Below, piece after piece: positions 24,089 through 34,499 of a DNA stretch of 64,000 nt (positions are counted from its first letter, which is position 1; every line of letters starts with the position of its first letter). A program made the position numbers and the translations under genes. The notes under the pieces are model-generated. The model was not told the DNA's origin. It saw only the letters and a list, made by a program, of their open reading frames with translations, and did no database searches. Source of the stretch: Raffaelea ambrosiae (taxonomy: Eukaryota > Ascomycota > Sordariomycetes > Ophiostomatales > Ophiostomataceae). Where the stretch lies: NCBI GenBank assembly GCA_002778195.1, contig PCDI01000002.1, forward strand, positions 3,237,234 to 3,301,233, written 5' to 3'.

Positions 24089-25071
24089 AGCGAAGATGTG
24101 TTTCCGTCGATGTAGATAGTACGGCGCGTCGTGATGGGAGGGCGTTTCTATCGTGTCGTTGTTGGGTCGTCGTCAGGGGTAGAGTGTCGATGGGGCCACG
24201 TTGTCGTCGCGACCGTGTCGGAGCGTACAGTGTAGCACACTAGATGTAGAAACGGCTCGTGAGTAGATGGGCAATGGAGGGGTCTCTGTTTGTGTTTGTT
24301 TGTTAGGCGCCTGCGTGATGATGGGATATTGTGAGAGAGATGGTGTTCCGTTGAAGATTCGCGCGTGCCCAAAAATGCTCGTCGGTCCTGGTTGGCCAGT
24401 GTGGTGAAAAGTGGGCCCACGCAAGCTCCCTGAATGTTGGGGCTCTATTTCTGGGGGACCCAATAATAGCAAAACTGCTTTTAAGTGCAACTAATACTCC
24501 TCATCACGCTGCGCTGCCACGGAAACTTGGACTTGTCGTTAAAGTCAAGAAACGGCACGCGTGTAATAGGAGCATTCTTCTTCGTATTGGCAGCCTATCA
24601 ATTTGGAGAGCATCTATCTTCTGGTGGTTCTGCATCCTTCCTTGGCTTCACAGACCTGCTGGATGGTGGACTGCTGTCGAGTGGTATGGCCTGCAGTTGC
24701 TTGTAGTTGCTGCGGGTCTCTTATCAAGAGGGAAACGCTGTGTTGATATTCACAGACTCGAGAGAATGGGAATATCAACCATGCGGGGCTGGGTCTGGCA
24801 TTAAAAATAGATACAGAATACAGAAGACGGATTGCTGTTCTGGTATAAACCTCACATAGTGGCTGTTTACGCCGTTTGTTGAGCAGCCAAACCTCACACA
24901 ACAAGTAACTAATATATTCCATGCCAGCCGGGATTCAACTTTCTCATCGAACCCGTGTTATGGGTATTAAAGAAGATGCGGAGAGAAAATGTGCAAGTGA
25001 AGTGAGGCAAAGCAAACGCCCAGGGCTGGTATATGTTTGCCAGTCTGGTGAGCCCTTTCGTAGCACCAAAC
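24089..25071. other. Start of lower-GC interval
   Basis: Promoter side of the coiled-coil gene up to about 24.4 kb, followed by more AT-rich sequence downstream of the MYND gene. Short open frames (up to 105 codons) show no recognisable protein. Confidence 0.5.
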
Positions 25072-26040
25072 TTACCAAAATCTGACACGACACTCATTCG
25101 TATTTCCCCAGTTGTGGTCAAATATCCGGTCAAGGCCTTTGATACTGCGCAAGAATCGGCAGTCTCGCTTGTGCTTGCCCCTCATTGCAATTCCATAACA
25201 AGGCTAGATCCAGTTAGCAACTAAAATTTCAGAACTGATATGCCGCGTAATAGCATCTAGCCTGGGACAGCTCACCAAGTCGCAGAAATATGCCTTCTTG
25301 CAAAATGGACAGGCTGTCACACGTGCGCGTCTTTCTTCGCATCCGCAACATTTGCCTACGCCGGCTGCGTCAACCACACCATACTCCTGAATATGATCGC
25401 CCAGCAGGAAGAGATCACTCAGACTCATGGGAAGAATCTTGCAATTGTCAGCTAACGAGAAGAGGCAAGACATGCCCAGTGGAGAGTCAGAAAAAAGAAA
25501 TGTGCCCACTTTCAGGAGGTCCTCGGAGTCCACCATGATCCCCACCGAACCATCGGCAAGAGTAGCTTTTCTGGCGTGCAACACGACGAGTGTGTGCCCC
25601 TCCTTTAAATCTGTAAGTCGGGTTCGATTGTAGTCATCCACGAGCACGATGGCCACCAGTGTCTTTCCCGACTTGTCACGGACACGCAGGCATGGCCAAT
25701 TAATGGAAACGATATGACAAAGGAATGCTCTGTCTATAGAAAAGGGGTCTTGGGGTTGAGCAGACGGGGTTGCAAGGTTGGGGCCGTCTGTGGAATTGCC
25801 GTTGGTGAGGGTGGTATCCCCATTTGTGTGTGGCGTGTGACCATTGGTGAGAGTGGTATCCCCATTTGTGTGTGGTGTGTGGCCGTTGATGAGAGTGATA
25901 TCCCCATTTGTGTGTCTTGTTTGACCATTTGTCTGCATATCCGAATGTGCGGGAAGGCTGTCGAAGGATGGGAAGTGGAGAGGATCCCACAAGTTGGCCG
26001 AAGTGCCTTCTGACCTCGGCACCAGTGGGTGTAAAACCAT
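25072..26040 (-). CDS. MYND-type zinc-finger protein
   Basis: Two exons (26040-25276 and 25203-25072) close to 298 aa. The donor GTGAGC, a CTAAC branch site and the acceptor ATCTAG remove 72 nt, and this restores the last ligands of the finger. After the splice the C-terminus reads C-x2-C (CCGC), C-x2-C (CPFC), C-x3-C (CDLPC) and H-x3-C (HKRDC), a complete MYND pattern. Without splicing the last two pairs are lost, which supports the intron. The N-terminal segment NLWDPLHFPSFDSLP is followed by a threefold 14-residue repeat (HTNGDTTLTNGHTP type) encoded by a 42-bp minisatellite. The middle has a conserved SINWPCLRVRDKSG...VAIVLVDDYNRT block. MYND fingers bind proline-rich partner peptides; no enzymatic domain is visible. 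The base composition is lower in GC than neighbouring genes. An extra 5' exon after a CTTTGCAG at about 26051 is possible but could not be joined in frame. Confidence 0.72.
25787..25922. repeat. 42-bp coding minisatellite, about three copies
   Basis: Three imperfect tandem copies with the shared core CCCCATTTGTGTGT on the plus strand, encoding the 14-residue Thr/Asn/His/Gly repeats of the MYND protein on the minus strand. The unit length is a multiple of three, so copy-number change keeps the frame. Confidence 0.85.
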
Positions 26041-27240
26041 TCTGTTGCCGCGCAATCTGCAAAGAAGTGGTAAATCAGAGTCGATAGAAGGGGTGTGATA
26101 GGGTAACAGGCCTGTAGAAGACTATCTGCCGAATACCAGTAAGACTGAGATTGTTGTGATCTGGTATGGCTCTAATTCTTCTCTCAGAGACAAAGAAACG
26201 GTATCTGTCTCCGATGACGGTCCTTTGCGCCTGCGGTGTATTGTATATGTAATCTGTTTTTGCCATTCGCGCCTTCTCGTATAAATGCCAGCTGTAAATT
26301 TGGTTGCCGGGTGATGGATTTGCGAACATCCGCGACGATGCTGTTCATATGGCTGCTCACTCTTTGCAAACCGAAAACAGCCGGCCGCTGACTCTGTTTA
26401 TAAAATTATCCGCTCTAATCATACTTTGTTAAAAAAGCACTTGAGCTATGTACGGAAGTGCAGTATCTGAAGAAGAAAAGGGAACAAGTTCTACGAGATC
26501 AGGCTTCAATAAAGGGCAGGAGCTATTCTCCTGTTGACGTGGCAACTTGTCCGGGGAAGGCCCTGGCAGTCAACTATTTGTCGTCACTCCTTAGAGACCC
26601 GGAAACAGACAAGAGCACCTTCCCGGTACGTCTCTACGTGCAGCTTTAAAGCGGCACCATGTATAAAGGCAATCACGAATACCACCAACTGTCCAAATCT
26701 AAACACATGAAGCGGAAGTAAAAGCCTGTTTCATTCTCCACAAACTTTCAGGAACTGTGCCAGTCAAATACATATCTCTATGGGCTCATAGCCAGGCATT
26801 GATTCACGTTGAACGGAGGGATTAAATGGTGATCTCAAGTTGCATGAAGAAGGGCCGGGGGGGTTCCAGAGGTGATCAGCACATGACACATGCTGTCATG
26901 GCTCAGGTGAAGTATGTCTCTCCGTGGCATAAGTAAGGATACGATCTATCTATAAGGTTCACACTGACTGTTAGAGTAGACGAGTAGCAATTGAATATGG
27001 TTGCCGAGGTTTTTTTAAATTTTTTTTTCGAGAAACAACGAGACAGTACCAACGAGAATATAAACAATTTTAAACATGAGCACACAAGGAGATGAGCCTC
27101 CAAACGAAAGATTCAAAATGGGACAGGAAGAGAAAACTATAAGAATTACGCACTTCTCTTCCTCTCTAGGGGAATTGAATGAAGAGAATCACCAACAGTT
27201 AACCATTCAAAAGACCTGCCTGCAAACCATACACACAATA
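26041..27240. other. Lower-GC intergenic interval
   Basis: Separates the MYND gene from the secreted cysteine-rich gene (divergent). It is visibly AT-richer than the rest of the window. A minus-strand frame from an ATG at 26329 (84 codons) reads rather like protein but could not be spliced to the MYND gene in frame and matches nothing I know. CTATAAGG at about 26951 is a possible but distant TATA-like element for the plus-strand gene. Confidence 0.45.
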
Positions 27241-27756
27241 ATGAAAGCCACTACTGCTTTTTCTTTCACCATGCTCTTAGTTGGTGCTGTCCAAGTCCGG
27301 GAGACCAGGACACCTTCTTCTTGGTTTGTGCCTTTTCGCAACCTCGCCTGTAATAGCGCTCAAGCCGACGGTCATATCATCTGCACCAAAGACCATCTCT
27401 TAAACGCCGAAGTCGTAAGTCTTATCAACTCTCTCCCTTTTGAGAGATGCTAACAATGCTAGTTGGCCCTGGCGACAAACGTGCGGCCATCAAAGGCCGC
27501 GAGACTGATCTGCCGGACCAAAGTGCCTGCAACGTCTCGTACGATTTGTGCGCCCAAGACTTGTGATATGGACTACTGGTATGTGCTTCAATGAACAGCA
27601 ACCACCTGTTTTTTTGCAATGTTTCTAACAGTGGTCAGCTACGCGCGTTGTGATGAAAAGAATAGTTGTATTTGCGACTGCGCGAATTATACTTCGCCGT
27701 TGAGCCCAGTTTCGTGCAGCGAAACCAGTTGTTCTGTGGGACAAAAGTTGCTATAG
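27241..27756 (+). CDS. Small secreted cysteine-rich protein (12 Cys), effector-like
   Basis: Three exons are proposed (27241-27414, 27463-27578, 27639-27756), closing exactly in frame to 135 aa. Intron 1 has GTAAGT, a GCTAAC branch and ATGCTAG. Intron 2 has GTATGT, TTTCTAAC and GGTCAG. The start ATG gives a hydrophobic N-terminus (MKATTAFSFTMLLVGAVQV) that reads as a signal peptide. The mature part contains 12 cysteines, an even number suited to six disulfides, six of them clustered as C-x3-C-x5-C-x-C-x-C-x12-C in the last exon. No known domain is recognised. Small size, secretion signal and high Cys content are the usual marks of fungal effector candidates or antimicrobial proteins; the role is inference only. 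A different acceptor (TAACAG, six nt earlier) would stop quickly and lose the Cys-rich tail. The gene lies in the lower-GC pocket, consistent with accessory origin. Confidence 0.6.
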
Positions 27757-28040
27757 AGTGTTTATCGCTGCCTGTAAAGCAGGTCAGTTTTTCTTTGAAC
27801 AGCCAAGTAGTTTCAGTAGAGATCCCACGAATTTAGCAACAGTTGATCACGTTTGTGGAAAATTGGTTGATTTTCAGGACAGAACTGAAGACAGGCTAAC
27901 TAGTTACCACCAGACGCTGCGTATACTCTCGAGTCTTCCCTCCCACATGCGAGTAAACGGTTATCGTTGATCATAAAACCTCATACATCATCATAGCTTC
28001 GTAAAGAAAATTAAAAAAATTACAGGTAGCCACCAACCGG
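27757..28040. other. Short convergent spacer
   Basis: AT-rich 284 bp between the cysteine-rich gene and LaeA-like copy 2. It carries one of four AACTAGTTAC words (27898-27907). Confidence 0.5.
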
Positions 28041-29444
28041 CTACGTTGCCGAGTTCTCGGGCTTCTGGGCTGTCCAGATGTAGTACCTTCCAAACGCATG
28101 CACCGACCGGTCACGCAGCGCTGTGACGACCTTGTTCATAAAGTCGTTGATCTCCTCTTCCGTCATGCCCAGGGTTTGGAACGGTTTGGCCGCTGCCGCA
28201 CCCAACAAACCTTCCGTTGCCTGGCGCATGTACATGCCAATCAGTCGAAGGGTCTTGTTGGCCGGCCAGATCCCAACAGGTGCCTTGTACACTTTCTTGG
28301 TGATGTTCACAAAGCCTGCTGCTTCGAGATATTCGCCAGTGTGGGGTGCAATCTGCAGCTCGCTGCCCAAGTTCCGCATAGCTGTGGTCAACTTGGTCCA
28401 GAACTGGTAGACCGGCCAATCGTCGGGCATAGTGCCGTCGTCGCACTCGATGTCCGCGCCGAGATCGCACACCTCGATCCAGCCGCCGGGAGCCATGTTT
28501 CTTGACGAGGATGTCAGCTGATGCAATTCATTTCCATTATTAGGCGAGTGGGCGTATTCTTACTGTAGGCAACTGTTGAATACGCCGGGAACATCCCTCA
28601 AGAAGGGGACCAAGTTTCGCATATGGACATAGTCGTAAGTCTCCGTCGTCTGTGCAGCTAGTCAGCCAAAGCGCCACGATTGTGTCCAATGGCTCGTCAA
28701 AACGGCAGCACCTACCAGCCAGTCGTCTTCGACATCGTCAATGACGAACTTGACATTTGGTGGCACCCTTGCTTACTGTTAGCCCTGATCGAACGCCCAT
28801 GGCAGCACTTTGCAGCGCCCACTTTTGTCTTTACATACCAGACTGGCTGAATGGGCGAGAGGTCCACCCCGTAGACATTTGCATTGGGATACCTGTCTCC
28901 AGCTAAAAGAACCACCGGCATTGTCAGCAGAGCAGTATCTAGAGGGCGAATGCCAGAGTTCTGCGAGACCAGACACCACACAATATACCTTCTATAGCCC
29001 ATATGCCTGGCCACAAAGGGACAAAGTTAGCACGTGCGCCGGCGCAATGGGTCCAAAAAGGGCAAAAAAGAGAGGAAAAAAAGAAGGAAAAAAAAAGAAA
29101 ATTATTCTGGGTATCTTACCGGTCCCTGTGCCGAGATCGAGGATCTTCGTCGGGTTGTCGCCAATGGGCGCATGGATCAGGGCGCCGTCGGTGAGCTCTT
29201 TCACCATGGCATGCTTCAAATCCTCACGATCCTGCTCTAGGTCGTCGTTGGGTATGGGATACTTTCCATTGCGGAAGTAGTGGTACCTCCTGCCATTCTC
29301 GTACGAGTGCTTGTAGATGGCCGAGGCGAGGGACTTTTGCAGGCTGGCTTCGTCGCCGGTGATTTCAAGCGGCTCAAACTCGTCGGAGCCGCCGACCGAA
29401 TCGTCGGCAGCAGGTTCAATGAAGCTGCTCTGGCGTTGCGGCAT
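28041..29444 (-). CDS. LaeA-like SAM-dependent methyltransferase (copy 2)
   Basis: Six exons close perfectly to 334 aa: 29444-29120, 29006-28989 (an 18-nt microexon), 28902-28839, 28767-28716, 28649-28564 and 28500-28041. The protein has the block ENGRRYHYFRNGKYPIPNDD, then SAM motif I KILDLGTGTGIWAIE assembled across exons 1 to 3, YGVDLSPIQP, WVPPNVKFVIDDVEDDW, the segment YDYVHMRNLVPFLRDVP, and MAPGGWIEVCDLGADIECDDGT. This is the canonical order of fungal LaeA-like methyltransferases. It shares many blocks with copy 1 at 3042-4662 but has two more introns, including the microexon inside motif I. Substrate unknown; regulation of secondary metabolism is known only for LaeA itself. All donors are GTRNGN, and two acceptors (AAG) were selected by frame and branch-site position. 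Confidence 0.88.
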
Positions 29445-32410
29445 GGCGCCGTGAAGCTGGGAAATAGCTCGGAAAACAGCTCGGAAACCAGCAAAACCAA
29501 TGCGAGTGTTGTGCGTGGGCGGTGGTACCAATTGGCTGGTACACAGCAGCTACCCAGCCAGAGCGTTGGGAGAGGGGAATTTTCGGTTTTACGCTGAACC
29601 ATTCTGTCGGGTCGTGGGCTATTAAAAGGAAACCGAGGAGGGGAAGAGAGGGGGGAAGGAACCATCGAACACCTCAACGGACACCCAGAACACGGGCAAA
29701 AGGCGGTGGGTCAGATTGCGTGCTGTGGGCATGCTGGAAACAACCGCACGCATGCCCCACTCTGGTCGGCGTCGGACAAGCATCATAACGGAGGAAGGCC
29801 CTGGCCCGAGAGTGAGGGAAGGAGCGACGGGCAGGCTGGAATGCGGAAGCAGGAGGACAAAGTGGAAAGAACGGTCTGGAGGTCGCCGAGTTGGGAAAGT
29901 GCGATGATACCGTTGCACTTGCCAGCGGAACAGTGGACTAATGCATCCCAAGTGCTGCACGGCACTGTACGGCGCCTTCTAGACCACGGCCGTGCCAGGA
30001 ATGACAAGAACAAGGGAGGCCCAACTCGTCTTCTGCTGTTTTCTCTGCGGTGGGAGAGCTGCATTGTTTTGCCAATCCCCGCAGTCTGGGTCGGCATCAC
30101 AATGGCTGGCTGCTGGCCCGTTCATGTAGCTTGTGGGCGATTAGTGGAAGGGTGGGGGCCGTCGGGATCCATGCTGGCGGTTTAGCTCGCCAACAAAGTT
30201 TGCCTGGACTGGAATCCTGGCGAGTTTGGGATTCTGCGGCGACCTGCCAGGCCCGGACGAATCACTGCATGCGAACGGACCTCCAGCGCCCTTCTCTGTC
30301 CCCGAGGCCGTCGCTGGCGCCGCTCTGGCCGCAATGTTTTCTACAACACTAGACGAGAAGCAAGAGCAGACCGGTTTCTGGCATATTCCCCGTTGTTGTC
30401 TCTCCACTGCTATGTCTCTGGGAACGGCTTAATGCAGACCCTGCTGTAGCGCTGCAGATGGTGCAGACATTGGCATGCAGGTGTGTGTCTGTGTGTGTGT
30501 GCGGCCAGCCGACGCAGGCCGATATCTGTACAACACGGTCACGGTCCGACGGAACGGGCAATACGGAGCGGCAAATGTCCCGTAGAGACAGGGTATCTGG
30601 AGTAGATTTTACTAATATGTGCAGAGCATTTCTGCTGTCACGGACACGGTGCTGTCACGAGCACGTGCGGTGGACATTCCACGGAGTTCTGGAACGCTGA
30701 AGTAATGGCCGTCAGCAATCCGAATCCCATCTCAGCACGCCGCAGGAGAGCATCTGCACCGCCATTCCATCCCGACGGCCGGTCACCAGTTAGGTAAGCC
30801 ATGTAAGACAAAGGAATGGGGCGCCGCCGTGTCTGAGCATAAGTCCGCAGATACGGGATTAACCATATTAATAGTATTCGTTTGTTGGGTGCCAATACGA
30901 CCATGCAGCCTGCTAAATACTAACTACATAGTATGTAGTTACGGTGTACTATGTAGTATTACTGGCATCTTCGCATTGGGCAGAAATACCACCCAGCCCT
31001 ACGTCGATGGCTGCGAACTGGTTCGGGCTCTTGGCGAGCACTCGTAGTTAACTTACTGCACGCAACCGATTTGGTCGCAGCACGGTTCTCTCTGCAGACG
31101 GGGAAGCCCGTGAGAACGCCTGCTTGAAAGCCCTTCGGCTTGGCATAGTGAGCTTGCGTGAGAAGTGCCCAAAGGCCAATAGGAGGCCGTGGATTGTAGG
31201 CTTCGCCTCAGCCACCATCGTAGGACTTCATGCCTGGCAAAGACACGGCACGCACGGCCAGTGACGTCGTTGACGGCTAACGTCAGTGGCAACGGGTACC
31301 TGAATGGCTGGGGCAGAGCTAGCAAGCAGCGACTTGCTGCCGGGCCCCATACACCCGGCCGGGTTTGGCTTCATCGTCCAGGGCGATATCGACTTGCTTT
31401 TAGGGCGTCTAACTAACTTCCAACGGACACTTAGCAGGCAACAGGCAAACCCAACCAAGGCTGTCAAAAAGAGGTGAATCGCGAGGCCTGACCTGGCCTG
31501 CATCGTTTCTGCATGTCTTGTTTCACACCCGGCCGTATGTCCACGTTGAAGAGGCACGCTGTAATCGGTTGGATGCAGAGTGTCGCCTCTGAAATCGCAG
31601 AGTTGAAAAGGTGTAACTACACAGCCACACATGGGATGGGCCAAAGGGTACTTGCCTGTGCATACAAATTTGCTAGCGCACAGAGGTACCTCAATATTAC
31701 TGCTGCCTAAAGCCGCCCGCCCTGTGACCTCTGGGGCGACCCAAGCAGGAAAAAATACAGAAGAGGCAGCCTGGACTCGTGTTCCCGCCAAGTAATCGAT
31801 GGAAGGGGGGCAGCCAAGACAGTCTGGTCGTTAGAACTGGGGCTCTTGGCGAAGTCCTGTCGGAGGCGCTCACTGCGATTTGCTGGTGAGCTCACTCAGC
31901 TGATACTTTCTCCGCGCTGATACCCTTAAGTTGACCGCTCCCAGAAAGGCGCTCTTTCCCAACGCGACCGACCTTGGACGAACGGCCCCACTTCTGCTCG
32001 TTTAGTGACCATCTGCCCCTCCACCAGCAGCGCAAGGACGGCCAGCGGCTGCGTCACTGCTGCTCCTTCCGCGACGGCCATTCAGCCACAGGCCAGACAA
32101 AAAGAACAAAAGAACCGCCGTCCGCATCCTCAACAGCCCTGCGCCTCGCATTTCCCAACCCTTTGTCCTGCAACACCTGGCTGGCTGTCTTGCATTTGTA
32201 GCCACCGATCGACGCCTTGGATTTTTCTCTTTCTCCTTTTCTTTCTGCGTTCTCCACACCAGTGGCGACTATCTTGGTTTACCAGCTTTCCACCACCCAA
32301 AAAATCTTGTGATACCCCAGAACATCGTCATCTTCACGCATAGAATCCAGACTGGCACCAGCTCCGACGACAGCCTCGCATACCGACAGACATCATACTG
32401 CATCTCGGCC
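29445..32410. other. Gene-poor interval with palindromic word
   Basis: A 3-kb divergent intergenic region between LaeA-like copy 2 and the patatin-like gene. Frames up to 187 codons (31228-31791, minus) have no recognisable features. It contains the inverted repeat AACTACATA-G-TATGTAGTT (30922-30940) with a second TACTATGTA at 30947-30955, and a GT-rich tract near 30480. Confidence 0.5.
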
Positions 32411-34499
32411 ATGGAGTCGAGCGGATTGAAACGAAAGGACACGACGAAGGGCCCCCCCCTTCGCATCCTGTCTCTAGGTATGACGCGCCCTCGCCCTTTC
32501 TCGTATTTCTTCTCTCTGGCGCAAAGATGAGCACGACAGGCTAACCGGGTCTCTCTTTTGCCCTTCCCCTTTTCTAGATGGCGGCGGCGTTCGAGGATAC
32601 AGCATCTTTATCATTCTGCAGGAGATCATGCATCGCACATTCGTTGAGATCGAAGGCCGCGCGCCGCACCGCAACGAGATCCCCAAACCAGCAGACCACT
32701 TCGACCTCATCGTCGGCACCGGCACGGGCGGCCTGATCGCCCTGATGCTCGGCCGCCTGCGGCTGGACATCGAGACCTGCAAGGAGCTGTACGTGCGGCT
32801 CACGCGCATGGTCTTCGAAACCGACAAGACCATTCTGGGCATCCCGACACACTCGACACTCTTCAAGGCATCCAAGCTCGAGGAGGCGATCAGGGAGGCC
32901 GTGCGCGAGCACACGTCAAGCGAGTCTGAAGGCAAGGACAGCGGGGGCGGACTGACCAGCCCGACCGCTGCCGGCGGTGCGCGACAAAGCGCGGGCGTGC
33001 CTTCACGGCATGCCAGCAACGCCAGCGTCGTCAGCTTCAGCGCGCGCAGCCCAGCAGCCCAGATGGCCCCCAGACCATACTACCTGTCGAGACGGGGCGG
33101 TGACCCGAACGCCCTGCTCTACGACTCGAGAGAATTCCGGACCAAAACGTACGTACCGGGAACAAGCACAACACAGCGAAAACGGAGCATATCACAAGAA
33201 GATGGTGGCGCTAACACATGTTTCTGCAGGGTCGTCACAGCCATATACAGGGGCGCACCCCGGGGCGAGGAGCCCGTCCTGCTCCGGTCGTACGACTCGA
33301 GAAAGGAGCCGGCGCCCGAGTTTGACTGCCGCATATGGGAGGCCGGGAGAGCCACGTGCGCTATCGGGCTGGCCTTCAAGCCCATCCAGATCGGCCAGTC
33401 GGTCTTCCACGACAACGGCCAGGGCACCTTCAACCCGTCGCCGTATGCACTGGACGAGGCGGCCGTCAACGAGTGGCCAGGCCGGGAAATCGGCGTCTTT
33501 CTGAGCGTCGGCACGGGCAAGCGGCCTGGCAACAGCGACACCAACAACCAGCAGTGGTACGACGGGTTCTTGGGCGACTTTGCCGAGGCGCGGCGGAAGC
33601 TGATCGCCAAGATCGAGGGCTGCGAGAAGATCCACGAGTACATGAAGAAGGAGCACCTGATGAAGCGCGGCGTCAACGTCGAGAACTACTACCGGCTGAA
33701 CGTCGAGGTTGGCGTCGGCGAGTTCGGCATGAACGAGTGGCACCGCCTGGCCGATATCAGCACCGGCACAAAGCGCTACCTCTCGCGGCCAGCCGAGCGC
33801 AACATGGTGCAGACGTCAGCAGCCAAGCTGGCCAAGATCCACCGCGCCAACATCCGCTACAACCGCCTTGCCGACGTGCCTGAGCTGTTGAAGACGGAGC
33901 CGGAAATCACCCAACCGCTGGCGGTGGAGCTTCCCGGCGACATGCCCACGTTCACGGGCGCCCTCTACAGCCCCAGACAGTCCTACGACTCCGGCGGCAC
34001 CGATCGCCTGTCTCTGCCTGCCAACGGCACACCGTCCCCACGGAACTCGGGCGAGCGCTTGCAGCCGCCGGCATCACCAGCATCCCCTCCGCCTGCGCAT
34101 CCGCGGCAGCACGCCCACTCCACCAGCGGAACGTCTCCGCACCGGCAGGCTCCTCTGCCACCCATTCCCTCCGCATCGTCTACCAGTGTTGGTGGACAAA
34201 GGACGCACAGCTTGGGCACGGCCGATGAAGACCGGCTCGTTGTCAACGCACCAACGCCGGAGCAGTACCGCAATGCGTCCAACACGTCCGTTGCTACCGA
34301 GCCACGGAGACAACAGACGCAGCCTGCGCCGGCCGCGCACCAAGGGCCGCCACCACTGCCGCCCAAGACACCACTGCAGGATGGAAATGGGCGGCCCACC
34401 CACCGCGCCAACACGTACTCCGCACCGTACCCCCTTGATGACGACGAAGCACCGCCTCCGGTAAACAAGGCCAGGAAGCCCGAATACCGCAGCCGGTAA
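32411..34499 (+). CDS. Patatin-like phospholipase-fold protein lacking the Ser nucleophile
   Basis: Three exons (32411-32477, 32578-33148, 33230-34499) give 635 aa. The oxyanion loop DGGGVRGYSIF (about residues 23-33) is formed across intron 1. The nucleophile elbow, normally G-x-S-x-G (often GTSTGG), reads GTGTGG near residues 69-74, so the serine is glycine (GGC instead of AGC). The Asp region NGQGTFNPSPYALDEA follows HD, so the usual DG[GA] reads DNG. Residues from about 440 on are Pro/Ser-rich and look disordered. The fold is clear, but hydrolase activity by the Ser-Asp dyad is not expected. Intron 2 is 81 nt, without in-frame stops, so a retained-intron form would also be translatable. 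Likely a cytosolic lipid-binding or regulatory protein, which is inference. Confidence 0.82.

Noticed and set aside
26075..26329. 84-codon minus frame as a 5' exon of the MYND gene
   Set aside because: No donor joins it in phase to the acceptor at about 26051, and the MYND frame has its own ATG.
31228..31791. 187-codon minus-strand frame
   Set aside because: No recognisable motif or regular codon use; flanking sequence gives no exon support.
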